In this document: in pieces, positions 1 through 6,216 of the stretch
Layout: each line of letters opens with the position of its first letter
Position numbering within the stretch: the stretch's first letter is position 1
Notes under the pieces: generated by a model
Seen by the model: the letters and a program-made list of their open reading frames with translations, nothing else
Told to the model about the DNA's origin: nothing
Databases searched by the model: none
Made by a program: the position numbers and the translations under genes
Origin: Hyphomicrobiales bacterium
GTDB taxonomy: Bacteria > Pseudomonadota > Alphaproteobacteria > Rhizobiales > HXMU1428-3
Assembly: GCA_021775385.1 (NCBI GenBank)
Contig: JAJFHW010000387.1
Span: 1 to 17,428 of the forward strand
DNA: 17,428 bases
Direction of reading: 5' to 3'

Positions 1-335
1 TACAGAACCTGGTTAGCAACTCCATTAAATTTAACGACCGAGATATTCCAGCCATCTTCATTACAAATCAAGTACTGCCAAACAATATGATTGAGATCTC
101 AGTTGCTGACGATGGCATTGGCATTGCCCCAAAATATGTAGAAAAAGTATTCAACGTCTTTTCAAGATTACATAATGAGGAAGCCTATAAAGGGACAGGA
201 ATTGGTCTTGCCATCTGTAAAAAAATCATTACAGACCATCATGGAACTATCTATATTGATAAGGAATATAGCCAAGGAACAAAGGTCATTATTACGTTAC
301 CGCTATCAATCTCTTCTGAAGACCTCAGTAGTTAA
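1..335 (+). CDS. Sensor histidine kinase, C-terminal ATPase fragment (partial, cut by window start)
   Basis: The reading frame is open from the window edge (first full codon at base 3) to TAA at 333-335, so only about 110 C-terminal residues are visible. They form an HATPase_c domain. It opens with an N-box (QNLVSNSIKF), continues with the G1 box (DDGIGIAP), an F-box-like stretch (VFNVFSRLH) and the G2 box (GTGIGLAICKK), and ends in the usual G-T-x-x-x-x-x-LP strand. The F-box and G2 style resembles PAS- or phytochrome-linked hybrid-type kinases. The sensor, the phospho-accepting His and the partner regulator are outside the window, so the signal is unknown. It ends 61 bp from the convergent nnrS stop. 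Whether it belongs to the nitrate island is not shown. The family assignment is secure and the specific role is not. Confidence 0.9.
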   Translation, partial: QNLVSNSIKFNDRDIPAIFITNQVLPNNMIEISVADDGIGIAPKYVEKVFNVFSRLHNEEAYKGTGIGLAICKKIITDHHGTIYIDKEYSQGTKVIITLPLSISSEDLSS

Positions 336-396
336 GCTAATGACAAACCACACTATTGAAAAAACGATTAATACTCCTTCTAAACCAATAGAGAAA

Positions 397-1593
397 TCAT
401 CCCGATTTTCCATCCACTCTTGGGTTGATCAGAATTGGGATATATACTTTTAAAAACACCACATACGCCACCACCCATAGACTGATTGATAGAGCCATAA
501 CGCTTGTAAAAATTACTGGAAAGAAGGGAGCTACAACACGACTTACAGCTGACAAAAGCACCATCACAAAGCTAACTATGATTATTGTTTCTACCCGAAG
601 TTCTCGCCCGGTATGACCAAGAGAGGCTCGTGACATAATGGCAAGCATGAAAACTCCGATTGAGCCAACTGAGAAGCAATGTAAATATAAATTGAATGGG
701 ACATCAGCAATGCCTTCTAATGCTTTTAGAAATAAAGCAAGGATCATCAGAAAATAAGCTAAATGCAAAACCCAAATAATTGGGCTATCCATTACCTTAT
801 GGAACCCCCATCGACTAAACCGAATTAAATGCACTACAAATGCTAGCAAAGCGATAATATAACTCAAAATGGAATGGGGCAAAGCCAGATCTATAATCGC
901 CATTAAAACCAATAAGAAAAGAGCGGGCTTTTCAATTAGAGGCAATTTCCCGATTTTGTAAACGCTGTTTTTTTGCTTCAGATAATTACGTGTGAAATTG
1001 GGTATTATTCTGCCTCCAACAACAGACAGCGTTATCATGATAATATTTATTGCAAATAATGCTCCACTCCCAGATGGAAAAACACCTAATTCATTCATAT
1101 CAAGAATAATCAAAAAATTAGCAAGGGCTAGAAACAGAAGGATACCGATAAATATATAATTTCGGTCATTCTTTGCTGAAATTAAAACATGACTTACATG
1201 AATTAATAGAGCTATTGGCAAAATCATATCTATGAATAATAAGCGGCCAATCAATGGGTTATCAAAAAACAAGAACAACCAGAATGCAACTCTCCCTCCT
1301 ACCCAAAAACCTAGTAAAATTTTTAAATCTTTACCTGTTAATGCTGGTTTCTTTGTCCAGTTTGGTAGTGCCGATAATAAAAAACCACAGATGCCGGCGG
1401 TAACAAACCCAAACAACATTTCATGGGCGTGCCAGACTTGGAGGGGGATGCTTGGTTCTATAACCCCTTGCAGAAAAAGTAGCCAGGGGATAAGCGGCAA
1501 AATAGCATATGCGCCAGCTGCCAAAAAAAATGGCCTAAACCCATAAGAAAAAATAGAAAACTTTTCATCAATTTCACTAGAGCTTATAGCCAT
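397..1593 (-). CDS. nnrS: NnrS family heme/copper membrane protein
   Basis: This 398-residue, very hydrophobic protein should have about 12 membrane segments. Family landmarks are visible in order: a short N-terminal YGFRPFFL motif, WHAHEMLFGF with His55 and His57, a VGGRIIPNFTRNYL block in the middle, and MSRASLGHTGR near the C-terminus. NnrS proteins are inner-membrane metalloproteins that reduce nitric-oxide and nitrosative stress during nitrate/nitrite respiration, and are often controlled by NNR/FNR-type regulators. The ATG at 1593 is preceded by a clear GGGAG ribosome site about 8 nt upstream, inside the end of moeA. Only 4 nt separate the moeA stop from this start, so the two genes are almost certainly co-transcribed. 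The upstream FNR-type box at 3005-3018 probably controls both. Family assignment is strong; the biochemical role is inferred from the family. Confidence 0.92.
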   Translation of the reverse strand: MAISSSEIDEKFSIFSYGFRPFFLAAGAYAILPLIPWLLFLQGVIEPSIPLQVWHAHEMLFGFVTAGICGFLLSALPNWTKKPALTGKDLKILLGFWVGGRVAFWLFLFFDNPLIGRLLFIDMILPIALLIHVSHVLISAKNDRNYIFIGILLFLALANFLIILDMNELGVFPSGSGALFAINIIMITLSVVGGRIIPNFTRNYLKQKNSVYKIGKLPLIEKPALFLLVLMAIIDLALPHSILSYIIALLAFVVHLIRFSRWGFHKVMDSPIIWVLHLAYFLMILALFLKALEGIADVPFNLYLHCFSVGSIGVFMLAIMSRASLGHTGRELRVETIIIVSFVMVLLSAVSRVVAPFFPVIFTSVMALSISLWVVAYVVFLKVYIPILINPRVDGKSG

Positions 1594-1597
1594 TAAA

Positions 1598-2881
1598 TTA
1601 CTCCCGCACTTTAGATAGATTAATGCAACCGGGAGTTAGAGAATAAACATCTACGATGTCTCCTGCATCTCGAACATAATCATCTTTTTTGAAAACTGCC
1701 CAGCAGTTAGAATTCAGGAGCGGGTGGGTTTTAAAGGATTCTTGTCCTTCAAGTATATCAACAAATAATTCAGCGTCATCCGTTACACTCAAATTTGATT
1801 TTGCGAAAAAATGATAATCATGATTCTTAATAACTTGATTTTTTAATTGTGCTTTTAAGGGAGCCTCACTTGGCAAGCCCTGGAGATTACGTAATAGCGG
1901 TAGCACAAAGAAACGAAAACCAACTGCTGCGGAAATAGGATTTCCAGGCAACCCAAAATAATGTTTATCATTAGGTAAACGCGCATAAAGTATCGGTTTA
2001 CCTGGCCGAATTGCCACTTTATGAAAAATTACTTCTGCTCCTAACTCTCGCAATGCTCCAGGTATAAAATCATGTCGTCCAGCTGAGACACCGCCAGAAG
2101 AAATTAAGACATCTGTCTTATCTAATGCATTAAATATCGAAACTTTAAAATGATCTGCGTCATCAGCTAGAACACCTGCAAACTTTGTTTTTGCCAGTCC
2201 ACTCTCATTTAAAGCTGATAATAAGTAAGGACCATTTGCATCTCTGATTTGCCCAGAACACAGATCAGTAAAACAATCTGTAACCACTTCATTTCCACTA
2301 CTAAAAAGTGTGACTTTAGGCTTTGCAACAACATTGATCATTTTTTGACCAATTGCTGAAAGCGCCAGAATAGATGCAGAGTTTAGCTTGCTGCCTTTAG
2401 AGATTATTAGACTGCCTGATTTATAGTCTTCACCAGGCAGTCTAATATTCGCTTGCCCATTAATTGGGGCTCGAAAAGAGACAACTGACGGATGTTGGTT
2501 ATCATCGGAATTTAGAATTTCCACTTTTTCAACAGGTACTACCGCATCATACCCTCTTGGGACACAAGCTCCTGTCATAATTTCCCAAACGCCTATTGGA
2601 TTATAGGTCTTAGAAAACTCCTCACCCTCAGCACAGGCATCGCCAGCCATGGTTCGACCAACCACTTTTAATTCTATTATATTTGTAGAACTAGCATTCA
2701 ACAACTTGGTAGAGCTGACAGCAAACCCATCTACAGCAGAATTTACAAAAGAGGGAATGAAAACTTCTGAAAAGACATCTTTGCTAGCGACATAGCCAAG
2801 GCAATCACGAATAGGCATTTTCAGGCTTGGAAGTTGCTTCTGCTCAAATATAATCCTTTGAGCGTCTTTAAAGGAAATCAT
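1598..2881 (-). CDS. moeA: Molybdopterin molybdotransferase MoeA
   Basis: This cytoplasmic enzyme inserts molybdate into adenylylated molybdopterin to finish the Mo cofactor needed by NarG. The 427-residue length fits the family. Visible landmarks are PSFVNSAVDGFAV, with the conserved Asp at residue 51, IMTGACVPRGYDAVVPVE at about 101-118, RLPGED at 147-152, the MoCF_biosynth core SSGGVSAGRHD at 261-271, RPGKP at 292-296, and GLPGNPISAA at 310-319. The ATG at 2881 has only a weak purine-rich lead (GTGGAAA directly before it, GAGAGAG further up). It is the first gene after an FNR-type promoter and is followed 4 nt later by nnrS. Its place beside narGHJI suggests a dedicated copy serving nitrate reductase; I cannot see whether the genome has a second moeA. 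A strong inverted repeat lies inside the gene at codons 145-159. Confidence 0.95.
   Translation of the reverse strand: MISFKDAQRIIFEQKQLPSLKMPIRDCLGYVASKDVFSEVFIPSFVNSAVDGFAVSSTKLLNASSTNIIELKVVGRTMAGDACAEGEEFSKTYNPIGVWEIMTGACVPRGYDAVVPVEKVEILNSDDNQHPSVVSFRAPINGQANIRLPGEDYKSGSLIISKGSKLNSASILALSAIGQKMINVVAKPKVTLFSSGNEVVTDCFTDLCSGQIRDANGPYLLSALNESGLAKTKFAGVLADDADHFKVSIFNALDKTDVLISSGGVSAGRHDFIPGALRELGAEVIFHKVAIRPGKPILYARLPNDKHYFGLPGNPISAAVGFRFFVLPLLRNLQGLPSEAPLKAQLKNQVIKNHDYHFFAKSNLSVTDDAELFVDILEGQESFKTHPLLNSNCWAVFKKDDYVRDAGDIVDVYSLTPGCINLSKVRE
2405..2447 (-). repeat. 14-bp perfect inverted repeat (hairpin) inside moeA
   Basis: The arms at 2405-2418 and 2434-2447 are perfect reverse complements (left arm TATTAGACTGCCTG) around a 15-nt loop. 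In the mRNA this is a GC-containing 14-bp stem over moeA codons 145-159, which encode the conserved RLPGED region. It is far longer than neighbouring chance repeats. No T-run follows it on the transcribed strand, so it does not look like a simple intrinsic terminator. Its role is unknown; it could affect mRNA stability or processing. Confidence 0.75.
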
Positions 2882-2976
2882 TTTCCACTTAATCTCTCTC
2901 TACCATCAATAGAAGTCTACTTTTGATGAATTAAATAAACGCTCCAGATTGAAAAGAGACAATCCAGCATCAATTA

Positions 2977-2982
2977 ATTACA
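2977..2982 (-). promoter_or_regulatory. Candidate -10 element of the moeA-nnrS promoter
   Basis: Read leftward this hexamer is TGTAAT, five of six matches to TATAAT. If the FNR-type box centred at 3011.5 acts at -41.5, transcription starts at 2970 and positions -12 to -7 fall exactly on 2982-2977. This is the expected class II geometry, where the activator site replaces the -35 element. The leader to the moeA ATG would be about 88 nt. Predicted, not mapped. Confidence 0.55.
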
Positions 2983-3004
2983 GCATGATTGAAGTTGAGT
3001 GAAT

Positions 3005-3018
3005 TTGATTGAGGTCAA
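3005..3018. promoter_or_regulatory. FNR/NNR-type box upstream of moeA-nnrS
   Basis: The sequence TTGAT-TGAG-GTCAA matches nine of the ten defined bases of the FNR consensus TTGAT-N4-ATCAA. It abuts the stop codon of the upstream NIT-CRP regulator gene (TAA at 3021-3019) and lies 123 bp before the moeA start. Together with the TGTAAT hexamer at 2982-2977 it forms a convincing class II activator promoter. A protein with an E-x-x-S-R recognition helix, such as the neighbouring NIT-CRP regulator or a conventional FNR, is the likely binder. Confidence 0.75.
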
Positions 3019-4659
3019 TTAAGCGATCTTAATTTCATCTTCGCTTAAAAACTGAGGATTGGGGCAGTCATTCGTATTATGACGAGGGCAATTTTCGGCA
3101 AGACTATGGTCACAGAATTCACAAAGCGCTTTTTCATGAGGCAAAATGATCAAGTCATTTTCGATAATAAACCCTTTTTGCTTTAATCGTTTCAAAGCAC
3201 GAGAGAACGTCTCTCGCTTCATATTTAAATATGAAGCGATGGTTGTTTTATCATATGGAAGCTGTAAATGTTTTGTATGATTTTCCTGATCTAAAGCTAC
3301 TTTTAATAAAAACCATCCAATTCTTTCATCTACAGTTTTTAATCGTGCTATCTCAATTTGGCGAATTAAGTTTTGCGAGCGATAGCACATACTCGATAAA
3401 AGATTTACGGCGAGAATATTATTTTTCTTAACCTGCTCACGAATAACTGGTGCTGGTAATGATAAGATCGTTGCATCTTCAGAAACTTGAGCACTAATAG
3501 GAAATTTCAAGTTAAGATACACTGCTGTTTCCATGATGGTGTCTCCTGAACTTAGCATTTGTAAAATAGCTTCTTCACCACTGCTTGTTCCCTTGAAGAT
3601 TTTAATCCACCCTTTGAGAATGATATAAAGTCGGTTGGCTTGTTCACCTTCTAAGAATAGCAGCTTCCCTTTATTAAATTCACGAACCTGGGCGTGTTGA
3701 AAAAGGGATTGAAGAGACGTTCTGGAAAGACCGGAAAATATTTGTAAGGTGTCTATCAGTAAAACATGTTTTGCAAAAAGATTATTGGAGTATGACATTG
3801 CGTTTTGGATGATGTCATTTTGTTCTAATTCATTTCTTTTGTTCGCAATACTCCCAACTTCTTGAGAGACTGCACTTAATTCAGTTGGATTTTCATCTCC
3901 TTCAAGAGTATCTATAAGTTCATTTAAAATTGTTTGTAAGGAATTTATTTTTTCAGAAATTAAATCAAACCAAGCTTCAGGAGTTAACTCGTATAAATGA
4001 GGTGATTGTGGTGATTGCCTTAAAACGTCGTGAAGATGATCAAGTTTCTGACAAGCTTCGTTTTCTAAAACTTCTCCGACTATTTTTCCTTGTTTTTCAT
4101 TTGCCACAGCTAAAAAGGTATTTTGATAATTATTTTGTTCCGAAAGCAAGAAAAGTAAGCGCTCAACAAATTCTACATTTTGAAAACTGTAAGCGGTGAA
4201 CCCTCTCACTCCAATAGCCCGCTCCAAACCAATACGTTCTTTCCATTGAAGGAATGCATTTAGCGCGCTAACAAATGCAGGCTTTACTTCCTCTATGTTT
4301 AGAGCAATTTCAATACAACTGTTTAGCAAAGGACATATGAGTTGGTGTGAATAGAAATTTAAGGCAGCTGAAACATTAAGATCTAGATTTACAATATTTT
4401 TTCTGACCAAGGTCAGTTCTTCTCTTTTATCTAAAATCACTTTTAGTTTTTTTAAATTCGGGTCTTTTAACAACCCACTAACGGCCCAACTTTCAAGACT
4501 GTTTCCAAAGACTTCAAACATTTTATCTGTTTTTAAAAATTGCAACTCTATACGCTTAGAAAATAGTTTACCTTCACTGCAAAGAAGCATGGCACTGCAT
4601 CCACGTTCTCTTTGCAGTTGATGAATTACATCTCCTAAAATATAAAGTGCTTCTTTCAT
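3019..4659 (-). CDS. NIT-CRP/FNR fusion transcription regulator with C-terminal Cys cluster
   Basis: This predicted cytoplasmic one-component regulator has 546 residues, about twice the usual CRP/FNR length. Residues 1 to about 200 look like a NIT (nitrate- and nitrite-sensing) domain, with an N-terminal HQLQRERGCS motif (13-22) and a KERIGLERAIG motif (140-150). These Arg-rich helices are the ones that bind nitrate in NasR-type NIT domains. A helical linker follows. A cyclic-nucleotide-fold effector domain spans about 300-410 and lacks the RSA-type cAMP contact. A CRP-type winged helix follows, with recognition helix RETFSRALKRL (482-492) carrying the FNR signature E483-x-x-S486-R487. The tail holds C513-X2-C516-X7-C524-X7-C532, a possible Fe-S or metal site. 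I chose ATG 4659, preceded by AAAAGG at suitable spacing, over an upstream in-frame TTG at 4716 that would add 19 residues. There is no membrane segment. It probably controls the FNR-type boxes nearby. Confidence 0.88.
   Translation of the reverse strand: MKEALYILGDVIHQLQRERGCSAMLLCSEGKLFSKRIELQFLKTDKMFEVFGNSLESWAVSGLLKDPNLKKLKVILDKREELTLVRKNIVNLDLNVSAALNFYSHQLICPLLNSCIEIALNIEEVKPAFVSALNAFLQWKERIGLERAIGVRGFTAYSFQNVEFVERLLFLLSEQNNYQNTFLAVANEKQGKIVGEVLENEACQKLDHLHDVLRQSPQSPHLYELTPEAWFDLISEKINSLQTILNELIDTLEGDENPTELSAVSQEVGSIANKRNELEQNDIIQNAMSYSNNLFAKHVLLIDTLQIFSGLSRTSLQSLFQHAQVREFNKGKLLFLEGEQANRLYIILKGWIKIFKGTSSGEEAILQMLSSGDTIMETAVYLNLKFPISAQVSEDATILSLPAPVIREQVKKNNILAVNLLSSMCYRSQNLIRQIEIARLKTVDERIGWFLLKVALDQENHTKHLQLPYDKTTIASYLNMKRETFSRALKRLKQKGFIIENDLIILPHEKALCEFCDHSLAENCPRHNTNDCPNPQFLSEDEIKIA
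3200..3216 (-). repeat. 7-bp stem, 3-nt loop hairpin in the recognition-helix codons
   Basis: CGAGAGA at 3200-3206 and TCTCTCG at 3210-3216 are perfect complements around ACG. They cover codons 482-487, the R-E-T-F-S-R stretch of the regulator. The hairpin overlaps the outer arm of the neighbouring 26-bp palindrome, so the two structures are mutually exclusive when folded. No function can be assigned from sequence. Confidence 0.6.
3214..3239. repeat. Perfect 26-bp palindrome inside the regulator gene
   Basis: All 13 pairs around the centre between 3226 and 3227 match with no spacer (left half TCGCTTCATATTT). It encodes residues 474-482 of the NIT-CRP regulator, the turn of its helix-turn-helix. 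A perfect two-fold site of this length is not expected by chance in a window this size (roughly 17,000/4^13 for a given spacing). It could be a protein-binding site or a DNA/RNA structure. It does not match the FNR consensus. Confidence 0.8.
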
Positions 4660-4724
4660 AAACAGACCTTTTCTTATACATGAAAAAAAATGAGTTAGGC
4701 CTAAAAGAAAAACCAAGTTCTTTC

Positions 4725-4753
4725 AGTATAGGTTAGATAAGAGATCGATACAA
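4725..4753 (-). promoter_or_regulatory. Candidate sigma-70 promoter for the NIT-CRP regulator gene
   Basis: Read leftward, TTGTAT (4753-4748) is followed by a 17-nt spacer and TATACT (4730-4725), which matches five of six -10 bases. The start would be near 4718, giving a leader of about 58 nt. No FNR box is seen in this gap, so the regulator may be expressed independently of oxygen, or by readthrough from hemN. The -35 match is weak. Confidence 0.4.
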
Positions 4754-4790
4754 TATGAAGAAGCAAACCATCAATTTTTGACGAGAACAA

Positions 4791-6083
4791 TTAAACTGCC
4801 TGAGAAAATGAAACCTTTCCTTCAGATAAGTAGCTATCGAACTTTGAGGCAATCTTTCTCAATTGATGGTGTCCTCGATTATTCAATGTTAGATGCTCAT
4901 CCACGTAACTTACAATACCGTTTTGAATATAGGGCAAAAGGCTCTTAATTTCTGGTGCAAATTCATTTGAACAAACTTTTGTTTTAAATCCACACATTAC
5001 AGACATTATGATTTTACGCCTTTTAATGTCATTGATTGAGAGCTCCACACCGCGCACGACTGGTAGGCTACCGTTCTTAATTGAAGCCGCGTAACTTCTA
5101 TAATCAGAGGTGTTTTGTAAATATGCTGTTGGTAATGTAGATATTGATGACACTCCAAGGCCTAATAAGGCATCAGCTCTATCAATTGTATATCCTTGAA
5201 AATTTCGTTGTAAACTCTGCTCTTTTTGTGCGATAGCCAAGCTGTCGTCCGGTTTTACGAAATGATCAAGACCAATAGAAACGTACCCATTCGAGATTAA
5301 ATACTCGTGGGCGAAATCAAACATCTCCATTCTCAAATCAGGACCAGGCAGGGCTTTAGCGGGTATTAGTTCTTGATGTTTTTTCATCCAAGGCACATGG
5401 GCATAGCCGAAGAGTGATATCCGATTTGGATCTAACTTTATTGTATTATCAATCGTCTCTTTTATGGTTTCCAAGTTTTGAAATGGTAGCCCATAAATCA
5501 AATCAAAATTGATTTCATTTATTTTGGCCTCACGTAAGTGCTCAACAACATTCTTCACTTGCTCATAAGATTGGTGGCGGTTAATTGCCTTCTGGACCTT
5601 TTCATCAAAGTCCTGCACGCCAATACTAGCTCGATTTACACCGCTTTTTGCATAAGCTAACACTTTTTCTCTATTTACGGTTCGAGGGTCCAGTTCAATT
5701 GCAATTTCAGCTTCATCTAGAACTTTAAAATTCGACCTAACAGTATTCATAAATTTTAAGAAATCTGGCGCTTCAATAACCGTGGGTGAGCCCCCACCCA
5801 AGTGCATATATTTTACGCGCTTCGCTCCAGACATTTTTGCCACCATTGCGATTTCCTGGTGCAACAATTCCAAATAGTTTTCAATGGGCTTATAACCATT
5901 TACAATTTTTGTATGACATCCGCAAAACCAACATAGTTTACGACAAAAAGGAATATGAAAATACAAAGATAAGATATCTTTTTCTTCTAATTTACACAGT
6001 AAATTTTGATATGTTTCACCATCAACCCCGCTATGAAAATTAGGTGCTGTAGGGTAGCTTGTATATCTCGGAATTTGTTCCAT
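4791..6083 (-). CDS. hemN: Oxygen-independent coproporphyrinogen III oxidase (radical SAM)
   Basis: This cytoplasmic enzyme converts coproporphyrinogen III to protoporphyrinogen IX without oxygen, allowing heme synthesis under anaerobiosis, for example for the two b-hemes of NarI. The 430-residue protein starts with the family's PRYTSYPTAPNF block. It then has the radical-SAM/HemN signature HIPFCRKLCWFCGC, with C47, C51, C54 and C56 (CX3CX2CXC). A GGGSPT motif and an ASIGVQDF strand follow. It is somewhat shorter at the N-terminus than E. coli HemN (457 residues). An in-frame TAA seven codons upstream of ATG 6083 excludes a longer start. The ribosome site is a modest GAGAG about 10 nt upstream. 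It is the first gene of the leftward block and faces narK1 across a region with a shared FNR-type box. It is a true HemN type by its motifs rather than the HemW relative. Confidence 0.95.
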   Translation of the reverse strand: MEQIPRYTSYPTAPNFHSGVDGETYQNLLCKLEEKDILSLYFHIPFCRKLCWFCGCHTKIVNGYKPIENYLELLHQEIAMVAKMSGAKRVKYMHLGGGSPTVIEAPDFLKFMNTVRSNFKVLDEAEIAIELDPRTVNREKVLAYAKSGVNRASIGVQDFDEKVQKAINRHQSYEQVKNVVEHLREAKINEINFDLIYGLPFQNLETIKETIDNTIKLDPNRISLFGYAHVPWMKKHQELIPAKALPGPDLRMEMFDFAHEYLISNGYVSIGLDHFVKPDDSLAIAQKEQSLQRNFQGYTIDRADALLGLGVSSISTLPTAYLQNTSDYRSYAASIKNGSLPVVRGVELSINDIKRRKIIMSVMCGFKTKVCSNEFAPEIKSLLPYIQNGIVSYVDEHLTLNNRGHHQLRKIASKFDSYLSEGKVSFSQAV

Positions 6084-6111
6084 AAAAATGCTCTCATAAT
6101 TGCCAGATTAT

Positions 6112-6120
6112 TCTATAACA
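6112..6120 (-). promoter_or_regulatory. Candidate extended -10 of the hemN promoter
   Basis: Read leftward this is TGT-TATAGA, a TG-extended -10 with four of six hexamer matches. If the box centred at 6146.5 sits at -41.5, the start is 6105 and positions -12 to -7 fall exactly on 6117-6112. The leader would be about 22 nt. Confidence 0.5.
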
Positions 6121-6139
6121 GCAAAATATTTTATTATAT

Positions 6140-6153
6140 TTGACCTAAATCAC
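6140..6153. promoter_or_regulatory. FNR/NNR-type box between hemN and narK1
   Basis: TTGAC-CTAA-ATCAC matches eight of ten defined FNR bases, with one mismatch per half-site. It is the only such box I see in the 97-bp divergent region 6084-6180. Its spacing fits class II activation of hemN exactly. On the narK1 side its centre is 70 nt from the chosen start codon, and I find no equally good -10 at class II spacing (TATGAG at 6180-6185 is slightly too far). I see no NarL-type heptamers here. Confidence 0.65.
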
Positions 6154-6204
6154 ATTCTTCAACTCAGATCCTGAAATGCTATGAGCAGCCAAATGGATTT
6201 AATC

Positions 6205-6208
6205 GGAG
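6205..6208 (+). promoter_or_regulatory. Ribosome binding site that sets the narK1 start
   Basis: GGAG lies 8 nt before ATG 6217. The two upstream in-frame ATGs (6181 and 6193) have no comparable site, and 6181 falls within the region where the promoter itself is expected. This favours 6217 as the true start. Confidence 0.7.
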
Positions 6209-6216
6209 TTGGAGCA

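Noticed and set aside
336..396. Possible bidirectional terminator between the kinase fragment and nnrS
   Set aside because: Only a 6-bp CTATTG/CAATAG pair with a long loop and no T-run is present, which is not enough for a terminator call.
4695..4704. TTAGGCCTAA palindrome followed by a T-run on the transcribed strand in the regulator leader
   Set aside because: A spacerless 10-bp palindrome cannot form a stable terminator hairpin, and the T-run is separated from it by several bases.
4660..4716. Upstream in-frame TTG start adding 19 residues to the NIT-CRP regulator
   Set aside because: ATG 4659 has a clear AAGG ribosome site at suitable spacing, and the TTG would sit right at the predicted transcript start.
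4771..4782. ATCAA and TTGAC half-sites upstream of the regulator gene
   Set aside because: The half-sites point outward (ATCAA-TTT-TTGAC) instead of inward with a 4-bp spacer, so this is not an FNR-type box.
5955..5982. 7-bp inverted repeat (AAAGATA/TATCTTT) inside hemN
   Set aside because: It is short and AT-only in composition apart from one G/C pair, so it is expected by chance.
6181..6216. Longer narK1 start at ATG 6181
   Set aside because: It has no ribosome site and overlaps the expected promoter region; ATG 6217 has GGAG at 8 nt.
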